Origin: Polytrichum commune | Lineage: Eukaryota; Streptophyta; Polytrichopsida; Polytrichales; Polytrichaceae | Length of the DNA stretch: 64,000 bases | Reading direction: 5' to 3' | NCBI GenBank assembly: GCA_950295325.1 | Contig: OX485806.1 | Span: forward strand, 9,670,001 to 9,734,000 | Shown here: positions 24,601-35,081 of the stretch, in pieces | How positions within the stretch are numbered: the first letter of the stretch is position 1 | Layout: every line of letters begins with the position of its first letter | Notes under the pieces: model-generated | The model's database searches: none | The model's input: the letters and a program-made list of their open reading frames with translations, nothing else | Told to the model about the DNA's origin: nothing | Translations under genes and position numbers: made by a program

Positions 24601-26330
24601 TTTGTTTCATTCTGATCATAACAAAATCATTCCTGCACATGTATGTACCTACAGTTCCAGACTTCCGTGGCGACGAAGTGTGTGTAGAAAAAGTGGCGAC
24701 ATCCGGGTTGGATGTTTTTGCGCACAACATTGAAACTGTTGAGGAGCTCCAAAGCTCAGTCCGGGATCGACGTGCAAATTTTAACCAGTCTCTGGATGTA
24801 TTGCGAATGGCGAAGAAGTATGCACCTCCAGGCACCTTGACCAAAACCTCCATCATGCTTGGCTGTGGAGAAACTCCTGCTCAGGTACTCCTATTTTCTT
24901 TGCTTACCTAGCACCCTGACCTATGAGGACGACTGTCTGCATATCATATAGCTGAGTTTGTTTATCGAGAGTGGGGGACATTTAGGGGCACTTCACACTA
25001 TGGCCAAGAGCTGTGACCATGAAATTTTAAGGGCCTCCGAAATTGGACCATGGAAAATCAAAATTTTACAGAACTTCAAGTCTAGTGAAAGATATATGTG
25101 ACCAGGTTCTCAACCAAAGGCTAATCCATTACCATCCTATTCATAGAAGACATAATTAATCAGGGGTTGTGTGATTTGAAGTGTCAGGGTCTCCCAGTTT
25201 TGTGTTAGACCCACCTCTGTGAGGTGGGCTTGATGCAAAATCTGGTAGACGATGAAACACTATCCATGGCATGCCATGTTTTTCATCCATTCAATTTTCC
25301 TTGTTCCCTTTGGCCCTCATGCTCTAGTATTGAGCAAAATGGGACAGTCTTGACCATTTCCACCAATGAGATTTTAGATTTCAATGGTCACGGGCCCTCT
25401 TATCTCCAGTGTAACGTGCTCCTTAGTATTTGTTGTATGTCTGAAGCTGAGGGTTTGTGCCCCAATTTCTTTCTTTCAGTTACACCATTACAGAATGATG
25501 AATTTATGTTACAGTGATCGTCTCTTGTTTGCATTACTTTTACCCTTGCCTGTATTCGAGGTTATGTGGATCTCATCAAATGAAACTGGGAATATGTGGT
25601 TGTAGGTGGTGAAAGCAATGAGAAGTGTGCGGGAAGCAGGTGTCGATGTGATGACATTGGGTCAGTACATGCGGCCGACAAAGAAGCACATGCCTGTCTC
25701 AGAATTCGTCACCCCCGAGGCTTTTGAGGAGTATCGCAAGTTGGGACTTGAAATGGTACAACATTTTTGCACTTCAAATTATGGATGACTAACAGCAAAT
25801 TTGTGATTTTTATTCTGAGATTGGACACATAAAGGTTGTGAGGACTAATTTGGTTATCTATCTTAATCAGATACTTGAGTGATGTGTGGTTAGGTGTGGA
25901 TCTAAGAACAGACACCAGAAAGAGTGGACTACATGATTGAACTTTGTTAACTAGTCTAGGTTCAATAGTCAACTATAATGGGGAGGAAGAGATCTTCATT
26001 AGGTATTCTTATGAGCTATGAAAATCATGAGGAAATAGGGCACAGCCACGATTTGGATTTGCTAATCATCTTGTGCTAATTGCATGTTTAGTTTTCTAGG
26101 AAAAGGAGGTGCAGAGCTGAAAGTGTCCATTGTAGCCTCACTTATCTTAGCCATACAGCATGGGGACTTTGGTTTCCACATAAAACTGAGTTCTTTTTTA
26201 TGTTGTCTAGGGTTTCCGATACGTGGCATCCGGGCCAATGGTGCGTTCCTCATACAAAGCTGGAGAGTTCTTCATCAAAGCTATGATTGATGAAGACCGA
26301 GAGAAGGAGAGAATTGCTGCTATCCACTAG
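21649..26330 (+). CDS. LIP1: Lipoyl synthase, mitochondrial (six exons, 417 aa)
   Basis: Exons are 21649-21793, 22883-23279, 23957-24168, 24655-24884, 25606-25755 and 26211-26330, and all phases agree. The enzyme inserts two sulfurs into octanoyl groups on carrier proteins, making the lipoyl cofactor of pyruvate and 2-oxoglutarate dehydrogenases and glycine decarboxylase. Both Fe-S cluster motifs are present: CX4CX5C (C145, C150, C156) and the radical-SAM CTRGCRFC (C176, C180, C183, split by intron 2). The C-terminal RSSY is at 390-393. Sequence such as [20 protein letters not shown] and the IH-terminus matches the mitochondrial, not the plastid, plant form. Exon 1 is inferred: its Arg-rich [20 protein letters not shown] start suits a mitochondrial presequence, and only the phase-1 donor CCAG|GTTCTT joins exon 2 in frame. 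An ATG inside exon 2 (22891) would lack the presequence. Confidence 0.93.
21880..22480 (+). repeat. Degenerate tandem repeat in LIP1 intron 1
   Basis: About five units share GAATTGAGGTGGAAATTC, AACATTCTGGTTTGTAGGCT, CATTGCCACCATTTGGCTAT and TGCCGCATG. Starts fall near 21,890, 21,970, 22,065, 22,215 and 22,370, and unit length varies from about 80 to 165 bp. Confidence 0.7.
22563..22807. mobile_element. Short family-A (Tourist-like) MITE in LIP1 intron 1
   Basis: The right part, GTGACTGGCCCTTGGCCAAT then GTGTAAAGTGGCTC, matches the inverted end of the other family-A elements. The left end GGCACTTCAAAGTC matches their start. The 3-bp flanks no longer agree. It ends about 75 bp before exon 2. 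Confidence 0.5.
23370..23900. mobile_element. Probable TIR MITE in LIP1 intron 2
   Basis: The left end GAGGGCACTTTACACCGGAG and the reverse complement of the right end AGGCCCCCTCTACACTAGAG align as diverged inverted repeats. The interior is dense in AAGCTT / GAGCTTGAA / TTCAAGCTC motifs in both orientations, so the single strand would fold extensively. The flanks give no clear duplication. Confidence 0.5.
24985..25422. mobile_element. Family-A PIF/Harbinger-type MITE in LIP1 intron 4, 438 bp
   Basis: The left end reads GGGGCACTTCACACTATGGC, and the right end, reverse complemented, reads GGAGCACGTTACACTGGAGA. TTA flanks both sides (24982-24984 and 25423-25425). The internal palindrome GTGTTAGACCCACCTC...GAGGTGGGCTTGATGC is shared with the copies at 9213-9808 and 58926-59430. 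It takes up most of the intron, and the splice sites are intact. Confidence 0.75.
25878..26106 (+). repeat. Dispersed repeat family C, copy in LIP1 intron 5
   Basis: It contains GTTAGGTGTGGATCTAAGAA, CAGACACCAGAAAGA, TAGGTTCAATAGTCAAC and GATTTGGATTTGCTAATCAT in the family order. It lies wholly within the 455-bp intron 25756-26210. Confidence 0.6.
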
Positions 26331-27390
26331 TAATGGCTGTCTCCATGGAATGTTGCCAAATTAGTTTCCCAGTTGTAATGTATTTGATTTAGACTATGGC
26401 CTGTAAGCAGTAGGTATACATTGTGCGGAACTTTAAATGTGTCTGCACCCAATTGTGATGATTTATATAGACATGGCTGTATGTCAGTGGGAAGATGACA
26501 ATCCCAAACTTGGAAACCCATGGTGCTTTCCTCTGTATGAGCCATTCTTTGATGATAATGTACTTGGTGTGCCCTGTGTTGGTGACAAGAGCATATTTTC
26601 GAATTTCAAGGGTCAATTTCAGTCTTTATTGAGAGAAAAAACCTCGGAATCTATTCATAGACCAAATTGATAGGATGGCCGCCAAGAGCACAGCATTGAC
26701 GAGGAGGAAATTGCAATGGGACAGAACAGTACATAACAAAACAAGCTTTCAACTGAATGATTAGACTTGGTGCAACCTGACTTGGGTGGGTTACTTCAAG
26801 AAAATTATTCCTTGATTTTGTCCAGGCAGGTATGGTGTAGAAGGGGAACAGGAAAGTGGGCATTTACCAAAGATGTATTTAAATACCTTTCTTTTCCAGA
26901 TTTTATCTCCTGTCAATAATTCTTCACAATCCTGTGCAGCTGCTGCCCATGGTGGATATGCCCCTTAAAAATGGAGATGCAAGTTCATTACTTAGATAAG
27001 TGTATGTAGAAATGCACACAAAAGTGGGAGTTAGGTACACACCATACCATCTTCCTGCTCCCACAAATGGCCAAGTGGGATTGAAGCACTCCAGTCAACC
27101 CAGTTGTACCATGAAAATTCTGAATTTCCTGTTTTTTCATCAGGCCTCCTCTTTCATGACACATAACCATCTTTGTTGCACTTTTTAACCTTGCCTTTGT
27201 GTCTTGCCGTCATTGTGGGGACTTGGGATGGTGGGAAAAGTTGCTTGAGCACCTTCACATGACACATGTAGGTGAAATATTGTTTTAACCACAACTAGAT
27301 CAGGGTAATGATTAATTGATTCCCAGCTAAATCCAGTTGTTAGTTTTAGGTTTTCTTGGTGGAGACTCTTTTCTCTATACCCAATCCTCT
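26331..27390 (+). other. LIP1 3' flank and intergenic DNA
   Basis: The first few hundred bases after the stop probably include the LIP1 3'UTR. No polyadenylation signal could be chosen with confidence. No gene is seen. Confidence 0.4.
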
Positions 27391-27392
27391 CC

Positions 27393-29510
27393 TTATCCAC
27401 TGCCAAGGTGTTGCACTTTCTCCTCTCTCATCTCAACCTCAAGATATTTCTCGAGGTTTTTCAGTTTGGCTTGAAGAGCACTCATTCGACCGATTGGGTG
27501 ACCTTTCTGAATATCTGCCTTTTGAACCTCTGCCATGCAATCCTCTATACTATTGCGCTTGGATTCTATTTGCAGCTCACATTCCTGCATGTCAACAATG
27601 CAGGCAGTACCCATATCGGTATGCCTGTAACCTTCAACTTGTCCACTTCATTTACAGGACAAGTCAATCCTCGTTACCTGAAATCGCACAATGTTATAAC
27701 ACAAACTAAAATTGACTGAAAATAGCAGATGGAAATGACTCTCACTTCAATGGATTTCTGCAAAGCCTTGCCAGGTTTGTATCCTCAGCTGCAATCCTAC
27801 GCACTGGAGGTTCTGGGCTGTGATTAACTTGTACTCATGTCGGAGGGCTCTAGTAAGTTGTCGTACCCTCCCGACTTTAGTTTCATACAATTCCCTTTCC
27901 GCCATTGCTTCCTGGCTTTTTGTATCCTCAGCTGCAATCCTACGCACTGGAGGTTCTGGGCTGTGATTAACTTGTACTCATGTCGGAGGGCTCTAGTAAG
28001 TTGTCGTACCCTCCTGACTTTAGTTTCATACAATTCCCTTTCCGCCATTGCTTCCTGGCTTACATACACGAGTTTCTAGAACTCAATATATTTGGATTTT
28101 GAGATGCTTGATGACTTGGCAGACTAAGCAATGAAGGTTATGAATGTGTTCAGAAGTGTTGGATTGTGAAGTTCTTAATAGAATGGAGCCCAAGGAACCC
28201 ACAAATTTCTTTACAATAACGTCAATAAATGACCATATCAAATTTGTCTTGACCAACTCAGAAAATTCTGAGTATGGCTATCAAAGACGTTGAACTTGTA
28301 TAGCCATCACACAGAGATTACGGAGAAAAGGACTGACATGAGTGGCTGTCACAATCGGATCACCTTTGAGAACAAATATATCTGCAGTCCAAGCGTTTAT
28401 GTCCAGCTCCATAGCGTCGGCTTTGGACTCCATACCTGCGCTCTCTTCTGTCAGTTAATTCATTTTACTATGTCTTAGTATGTAGAAATGGTCGTCAATA
28501 CGAATGATTCGCAACCGTTGCATCACATTGTCAACAAGAATTTTCCAATAACTGAAAAATTTATCATCCTCCCGATTTTCAAGAAACCCACTTGGATCAG
28601 GTGACTCTATGAGGTGGTGGTGCAATAAATGTCCTGTGAACACAAGGGTAGTGAAATTGGTGTACAAACAAAGGTGCAGCTCAGAACCTGCAATCAAATG
28701 AAGGTGCACTGGCCTGCTAATCTTGCCAGAAGTCATCGTCTGCCTCCCATTTGTGGAGCTTCCATGCTCTGCTCTTCCTCCAATATGGTTACATAATCAG
28801 ACAAAGCTCTGCACATTCCGGGCTATTATTTGAGGCATTGCATACCATAGCTAGACATACTTAACTGTGACAAAAAGAAGCGGAGGAGCTAAGAGAGCAT
28901 CCCAGACACAATCTAACAAAGTTAGACAAAATGGACAACGAAGGAATTAAATTCAACACCACAATCTCTTGCACAAAATTTAATTGATACCCTCCTTCGA
29001 ATGAAAAAATTCTAGGAATATCAGATGCAAGTTATATAATAGAAACAGTAAGTTATTATAATGAGATGGTGACAGAAGAGTAGTCCAACTTGTTTTCCTC
29101 TTGTATACTGCTTTGTTATTCTTTGTGAAGCTTCAAATGATAAGCCTGATCGGCCATTGCAAGCCTCAAATTCTTCCTCTCCTCCAGTAACGTTTCCTTG
29201 TCGTTGTTCTTACATACCTCGTACTGCCATATCCTGACATCAGATCGTGGAGATTTCGCATACAGAGCACAGTTTGCAGCACTTTGAGGTCGTGATAATA
29301 AAGTCGCATGCAAAGGACCGGTTGCCTTTAGCTCTCAAAATCATTCAGTTCGGGTGCAATCAGATGTATTGCTTCTCAATATTACCCAGCCAAATCCTGA
29401 CGTTGGAACACTATATGCAATGGTCTTGGTAACACAATCGGTGGTGGCTTTCTTGCATGCGTCCCATTCCTCTCGGTACTTATACAACACAACATGAAAG
29501 GCATGTCTCC
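27393..29510 (-). pseudogene. Exon-like coiled-coil pieces of an unidentified gene or decayed gene
   Basis: Several minus-strand segments read like protein, although I cannot name the family. About 29510-29398 reads HAFHVVLYKYREEWDACKKA. 29295-29116 reads SPRSDVRIWQYEVCKNNDKE and has a strong internal donor GAG|GTATGTAAG. About 28710-28500 contains SELHLCLYTNFTTLVF and FFSYWKILVDNVMQRL, after an acceptor-like TTGATTGCAG. About 28420-28350 reads MESKADAMELDINAWTADIF. 28069-27780 reads AMAERELYETKVRRVRQLTR, and 27614-27393 reads SALQAKLKNLEKYLEVEMRE. The last two are heptad-rich and probably coiled coil. The 143-bp tandem duplication at 27779-28064 is not a multiple of three and shifts the frame, which favours a pseudogene or misjudged exons. 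It lies downstream of the BolA4-like gene, on the same strand. Confidence 0.35.
27779..28064. repeat. Near-identical tandem duplication, period 143 bp
   Basis: GTATCCTCAGCTGCAATCCT at 27779 recurs at 27922. The two copies differ by very few bases (for example CTCCCGAC / CTCCTGAC), so the duplication is recent. It spans an exon-like coiled-coil segment. Confidence 0.85.
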
Positions 29511-30221
29511 TTAGTATTAGGTCCTAATGTAACATAAAACCTAGACGCCTCCACAATCGTCGATCGCATTGAGCTCATGTGTGGATTGCATTGAGCTCAC
29601 GTGCGAAGAATGATGTGCTGAAAAGGCAAACGGAAGATATTGTCAAGGGAATTAATCCAGTGCAGCACCAAGGAACATTAGTGAAAAGCAACCACATAAG
29701 GTACACATGCCTAAGTCATGAAATGTGTACATCACCTTTCAAGCTGGAAGAGGATTTGCGGCAACCATATTAATATGTACTGATTGATTCTAATTATTGG
29801 AATAATGGCTATGTGAATACAATCGATGCAGACGTTCATTAAGATGACTCATCTTGACAGATAGGAATGAATAGAGTTTGAGTTTCAAGATGGATGGGGT
29901 GTTGCAAGACTTGGTAGTGGAGGATATACATTACGAAAAACTTTCACAGATCATGTTGGAATATAATCTCCAATAGTGACATAACCACATGTGACGTAAA
30001 CCACACTCTGCAACCCTTGGAAGGACCCAAAACACTTGAAAAGGAATAGACGTGCCAGCATCTGAGTCAAGCCAATAGCTTTAACCTTTTCCATGGTAAT
30101 ATGTTACAAATTGCCAGAACAGAACCGCCTAAGTACACAATACAATTGCTCATGAAGATGGCATACTGTCTACTATTATTCGACTGTATTGAATGCTTCT
30201 ACACAGTGGAGCAAAATTGGT

Positions 30222-32899
30222 CTACAGCTTCTTTCCTGCTTCAGCAGCTTCAGAAGGTGTCCTGGTCTTAAGCTGGTCAACAGCATGTACTGCACTTTGA
30301 AGCTCTTCCCAGATTGCTTTGTACACCATGCGTTGCCGAGTAACCCGTGACTGACCCTCGAAAGCTTCAGCAACTACATCAATACTGTATAGCACAAGGA
30401 ACCATGGAAAAGGGAGTTAGTTTTCTAGGTATCCACAGCTTCAAAACCAAACCAAGACAAGACCAGAACACCTCTGAGAAGCATGATTCAAAGATCAAGA
30501 TGCCATGAAATAGTGAGATATACATATCAATACTGAAACTTTTAGCTTGAACAGTTGCTAAAGTACAACAGAGAGATCAAAAAAGTCTGAGCTGGAAACA
30601 CCTTCAAAGAAACAGAAGATGACTAAAAAGGTTCTATCTTTCATTTGAGGTATGCAAAACAAATGTACCTGACATGGCGACCATCACCATAGGCATCTTG
30701 CACAGTGACCTCTTGCGCATTCAGAGACTCCTTAATCTGAAAACCACATCCAGGATCAGCAACTTCATGGCAATTTGAGGTCACTTCAAAAGGACTTCAC
30801 GAGCAGTGCACTCACAGATTGTTGAAAAATCTCGACTCCAAAGAAAACAAGGATCTCAAGAATCTTATGTGCTATCCAGCAGGCCAACAGAAACCAACTA
30901 ACTACAACTTGATCTCAAGGTGGCTTGCTGATAATGCAAGTGAATACTTATGTGCAAATTCAGGGCAAGGGCCTACAATTTATCCTCTGCACTTTGTAGG
31001 GCACAGGCACAACCAATGTATTGTCACGTCATTTGAAAGTGACTCGAATAAAACCTAAAGTACAGAAAAGCATGATTACTATACTGTAAACAAACATGAC
31101 CATATACAGATTCTACTGGCGTACATAAGATATGACCAAATCCTTGCCGCAAAGCAAGAACCTACAAAAATTTACTATTTGCACACTGAAGGGCGCAGGC
31201 ACTACCAAAGTGTCTTGCCATGTATATCAAGAGTGCTTTCATAAATCTAGTTGAACAAAAATCATATATGACATTATACAGATTCTACTGGCACACATAA
31301 GATAAGACTAAATCCTTGCCACAAAGCAACCTACATTATATTATTATTTGTACTGTGATGGGCACAGGCACAACCGAAGTGTCTTGCTTTAAAAAAGCGG
31401 GGCATCAGACTTATAAAAACATATGACCTTATACAGATTCTACTGGCGCACATAAGGTATGATGAAAACCCTTGCCGCAAAGCAAGAATCTCCATATTTG
31501 TTATTTGCACTTTAAAGAGCACAAGCACAACTATCATGTTTTGCCATGTCAATCAAAAGTGCATACCATTACTTTCATACACACAATTATCTGATACCAT
31601 ACTTGAACATAGATGATCTTATATAGATTCTACTGGCGCACATAAGGTATGATCAAACCTTTGCCGCAAAGCAAGAATCTATGTTTTCTCTATTTGCACT
31701 TTGAAGGGCACAAGCACAACCAAAATGTCTTGCCATGTCAATCCAGAGTGCTTTCGAATTTTCTTTTCGTACGGAACTACCTAGTTACCACATTGCAAGG
31801 ATACATGACTCAAGCACCTTCTTTGAGCCAGCGACACCACATAATGTTCTATAGCCCACAATACACCCCATCCACTCAAAACTTGGCGATTGATTTTTTC
31901 GTTGTGGTCACAAAGCTTGACATCGATGTGAACTCGACCATTAGACAAACTTACAAACTGAAGTAGATGTTACATTACAATAAGTGAACCACATTCAACA
32001 GACATCATCGGCTCCTCTCGAACATACGAGATTTTTGCCCAACGCTAATCGCGACAATTTCAAAGTGCGATAAGTTTAATCCCTCGGATACATAGTGAGC
32101 ACTTTTCACTCATTTGCAACAAACCTCATGCATAACCTCCCCAGTCAGAAATCCTAAAGACAATGCGAAGCCACTCATGAACCTTAGGTTTATCCTTGTT
32201 CGCTACTGTACTGAATTTCTTAATCTGCTACAGTTCCCCCTACATCGGATGGAGGTGTCTCGCACACCAGGAAGGAGAGGAAGTAGGATCCATTGCCACA
32301 AGGGAAGGACAGCACCAAACCTCTGACTGCATACTCAACATTAACCGAGAGCCTATAGCTTCTATTTTTTCCAACGCCAAACACAACAATGGAACCAACG
32401 TGCAATAAATGTAGCCACCGACATACAGAGTGAGAATTTTATTACTCATTTGCGAAAACTCTTGGGTTTATCCCAGTTCGCTGCTGTACTGAGTTCTCTC
32501 AACTTGCCACAGCACCTCCTCAACGGATGGAACATGAGGCACCTCGCAGACAAGGAAGCAAAGGAAGTAGTATCTATTACCACAACAGAAAGGTCACAAC
32601 CACCATACCTTTGCCTGCATACTCGACATTAACGGAGAGTCTATGGCTCCCTCATCAGCAGCCTTCACGGTAAACAGCCTGCCATTGCTGCTCCTGCCGT
32701 TGCCGCTAACTCCCCATTGCCTCGTCGGCACAAACGACCGCTGTAAAGTGCACACGGACCTCCGAGAGAGAGAGGCGGCAGCTGCAGCAGAAGAAGAAGA
32801 AGAATGCGAGTGAAATGCGCCAACTGCTCTAATAAGAGCAACACAAGATTGCGCGCGGCGCCCTACAAGCGCCGGCGTGAGGCATGACAAAGCTGCCAT
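30222..32899 (-). CDS. BOLA4: BolA4-like organellar Fe-S protein (three exons, 173 aa)
   Basis: Minus-strand exons are 32899-32609, 30736-30669 and 30384-30222. Junctions are GCAAAG|GTATGG with TTTTCAG|ATTAAG (phase 0), and GTCAG|GTACAT with ATACAG|TATTGA (phase 2). The ATG opens [19 protein letters not shown], and the first ~80 residues are Arg/Ser/Ala-rich with few acids, like a mitochondrial or plastid transit peptide. The BolA domain runs about 88-165: [30 protein letters not shown] (H118 in the ligand loop), [20 protein letters not shown], and the conserved C-terminal His in AVHAVD (H153). VYKAIWEEL and HAVDQLKT point to the BolA4 class and away from BolA1/2. BolA proteins pair with monothiol glutaredoxins to bind and pass on [2Fe-2S] clusters. 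Intron 1 is long (1872 bp) and repeat-filled. Confidence 0.9.
30955..31770. repeat. Degenerate tandem array in BolA4-like intron 1
   Basis: Five units carry GGGCACAGGCACAACC or variants (near 31001, 31193, 31361, 31519 and 31708). The last four are each preceded by TACAGATTCTACTGGCGCAC and CTTGCCGCAAAGCAAG. Spacing is about 158-192 bp. Confidence 0.8.
32096..32655. repeat. Tandem duplication across the exon 1 / intron 1 boundary of the BolA4-like gene
   Basis: The block at about 32,405-32,655 contains the last 40-odd bases of exon 1 with its donor and the adjacent intron. It is repeated about 280 bp into the intron at 32,096-32,365. Shared blocks include GGTTTATCC..GTTCGCT, TACTGARTT and GCATACTCRACATTAACSGA. 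The intronic copy (about 32,320-32,361) thus holds an exon-1 end relic, with GAG|GTTTGG where the true donor is AAG|GTATGG. Its reading frame has several substitutions. Confidence 0.78.
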
Positions 32900-32999
32900 G
32901 TCCGAACCCTAACGCAAGCTCTTCAATCTCTCAAGCTCGCTGGTTCCTCAGAACCCTAGCTTATTGAGCTTGTATACTTACAAACCCTTTCAATGGAAC

Positions 33000-33840
33000 T
33001 CACCCTTTGAGGGATATTTTTGACGCTTCGAAGCCTAGGAGTGTGTAAGTAGGTGTGTGTATGTGTGAACAATAAAATGCTACGGAGATGAAAGGGCAAG
33101 ATGGGCACTTAAGTGGAATGTTGCCATGTATGATGCATGAATCTAATGATGTTGCCCTTTGTATTTTGCATCCCAATCCATCATGTCTTTGAAGCCTCCC
33201 ATCTCGATAAATGGTCATGGGTTTGCGGCATGTGTATAAACCCTCGTTTGAGCTCAACTTGAGGCCACTTCACACACGAGCCAAGGGCCGTGACCATGTA
33301 AATTGTGAAAGCCCTCGACTCTCGTCAAAAGGCCGTGCCATTTGTTTAATTCACACGGTCTAGTGGAGTTTGAGTCAAGTCTACCTCTTCTTGGAGGCGG
33401 GACCGATACAAATCATGACAAACCGTTACACATTGTGCATGTATAGTATGTCATGTAGGATTTCTATGTATGATAAGTTTATTTGGGCCCTTGGATCTTC
33501 ACATTCTAGTGTTTTGCATTCCAACCCATTGTGTTTTCAATGCCTCTCGTCTTGACCATGATTGTAGATTTGCAACATGCATGTATTATTTAAGCCTTTT
33601 GAGCTCAACATTTAGGAAGATTTGCATGACACTTTGAAGAGGAGTGGTAAGTGTGTGTGTTTTGGCCCACGAATGGATGCTTCGGAGATGAAACGACAAG
33701 ATTGCTAAGTATATAGTGGCATGTATGCATCACTCGAATGTTGCATTTGTTTTTTTCACCCCAAGCCATCATGTCTTGTATGCCTCTTATCTCGACCATG
33801 GTCTTTGCTTCATGCATAGCAAAATAAACGTGCATCGCAT
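33000..33840. repeat. Diverged local repeats with a family-A MITE fragment
   Basis: Three stretches share the order CGGAGATGAAA, GATTGTGT/ATGTTGCC, TTGCATYCCAA, CATCATGTCTT and GCCTCYCRTCTYGA: about 33,085-33,245, 33,505-33,600 and 33,680-33,830. Between the first two lies GAGGCCACTTCACACACGAG (33261), the start of a family-A MITE, to about 33,420, with no matching right end. Confidence 0.6.
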
Positions 33841-33960
33841 TCAAAACCAAAATCACTCTACAAGGCCTAGAAACCAACGTTCCTTGTCCCTGCACCCCCA
33901 TACACATATCCTAATTTTAGCTCACTAAACCATATTGGACCAATTTCTTTATATGATGAA

Positions 33961-34925
33961 CATTAGAAAAATATTTAGGCCTGTAAAAGGCCGTTAGAAA
34001 TATTTAATTGGGGTACCTCAGCATGGTAAGAGTGCTCAATGAATGTTGCTTTCCCATATACCCGCGCAGTAGATCAACGGCTCAGATCTTAACAACTTCA
34101 TGATTGTCGCTGCCCCTGCCCTTAGAATAATGATTGTTTGTTGCACTCCCGCCTTCACTGTCCCGCCTGGACGTACATGCATGCCGCCTTTGAACTTGCT
34201 GGCATTCCCCAAATTTGGCGCCAAATTTGAAATTTGTCAGAGCGACGCATGGCATTCCCGCGTAGGGCTCTGTTTCTGGAAAACTTTGTTTTTGGTAGAC
34301 TCTGGTGCGTTGCAGTTACAGTTGGATTGTGGTTGCTTAAACTTTGAGTCGCAAGTCAATTCTGGTTTGCTGCTAGTGAGTAGGAATGGAGGGGAATGCG
34401 GCAACTGATTTGCCATACAAGATTCAGGTCTCGTTGAATCCAAAGTATCGGTCGTTGATAGTTAGAGGTCGCTTGATCCATGAACAAACTTCAAGGTCGA
34501 TGTTTCCAGAGAAACACAAAGCTGGTGACAGTAATTTGGACCTCTGGTTGGATGGTCGCATCTATCCGGTGGATCCTTCAACTGGAAAGCGACCAAGGTT
34601 TCACGATGTCAAAAGCATACTTGAGTTTGTAGGAGATGGGGAGAATGGATTGCTTGGCTATACGTGTAGCTTACAAAATTCAAACACTGAGATTTCTAGG
34701 AGAGTTGTAGTCGATCGAGAGAAAAATGACAATGAGATTGCAGCTTTGAGGAAAAATTTGGAGGTTTTACAACACCGAGAGCAACAGCTGAAAAATAGAC
34801 AATTGGTAGAATCAGAAAGCTTGCAGAGAGAAATTCAAGGGTTGCAAGAACAGAATGTGGCTATAGAAAGAAGTTCCAATACGATGATTACTTCTCTGAG
34901 AGAAGAAATAAGGATTTTTAACTTC
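33961..34925. mobile_element. 965-bp insertion carrying a promoter-like region and truncated ORF
   Basis: ATGAA stands on both sides (33956-33960 and 34926-34930), and the other duplication unit is uninterrupted at the equivalent point (ATGAA, 35234-35238). No terminal inverted repeats, poly(A) tail or Helitron-type ends were seen, so the mechanism is open. Loss from unit 2 through the ATGAA microhomology would leave the same picture. Confidence 0.6.
34214..34225. promoter_or_regulatory. E2F/DP-type site
   Basis: TTTGGCGCCAAA is a perfect palindromic E2F consensus, inside the 20-bp palindrome CAAATTTGGCGCCAAATTTG (34210-34229). It lies about 160 bp before the ATG at 34386, a distance typical of S-phase or DNA-repair promoters. 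Function here is inferred. Confidence 0.6.
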
Positions 34926-35081
34926 ATGAAGGTCCATTTTGGGGCTAAAATTAAGCTTTTCGAGGAAAGTCACAAGGATTTAAACCCTCAACTCCTAAGC
35001 TTTGAAGCAAAATCTACCCAAAATCGCCTTAAAAACTTCATCTTGATTCATCGGGTTACTAAAGAACATTTGTATTTTTAA
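34386..35081 (+). pseudogene. Truncated hypothetical coiled-coil ORF (231 codons)
   Basis: I do not recognise the family. Residues 1-100 look like a folded domain (YKIQVSLNPKYRSLIVRGRL, RIYPVDPSTGKRPRFHDVKS). Residues about 108-180 are Glu/Lys/Gln-rich with heptad spacing (AALRKNLEVLQHREQQLKNR), so probably coiled coil. From about codon 181 the frame runs into the flanking repeat (34,926 on), so the last ~50 codons are not native and the parent gene's C-terminal part is missing. With the E2F-type site upstream, it resembles the 5' end of a cell-cycle or repair gene copied here. Whether it is expressed is unknown. A donor hidden near codon 180 was not found. Confidence 0.45.
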
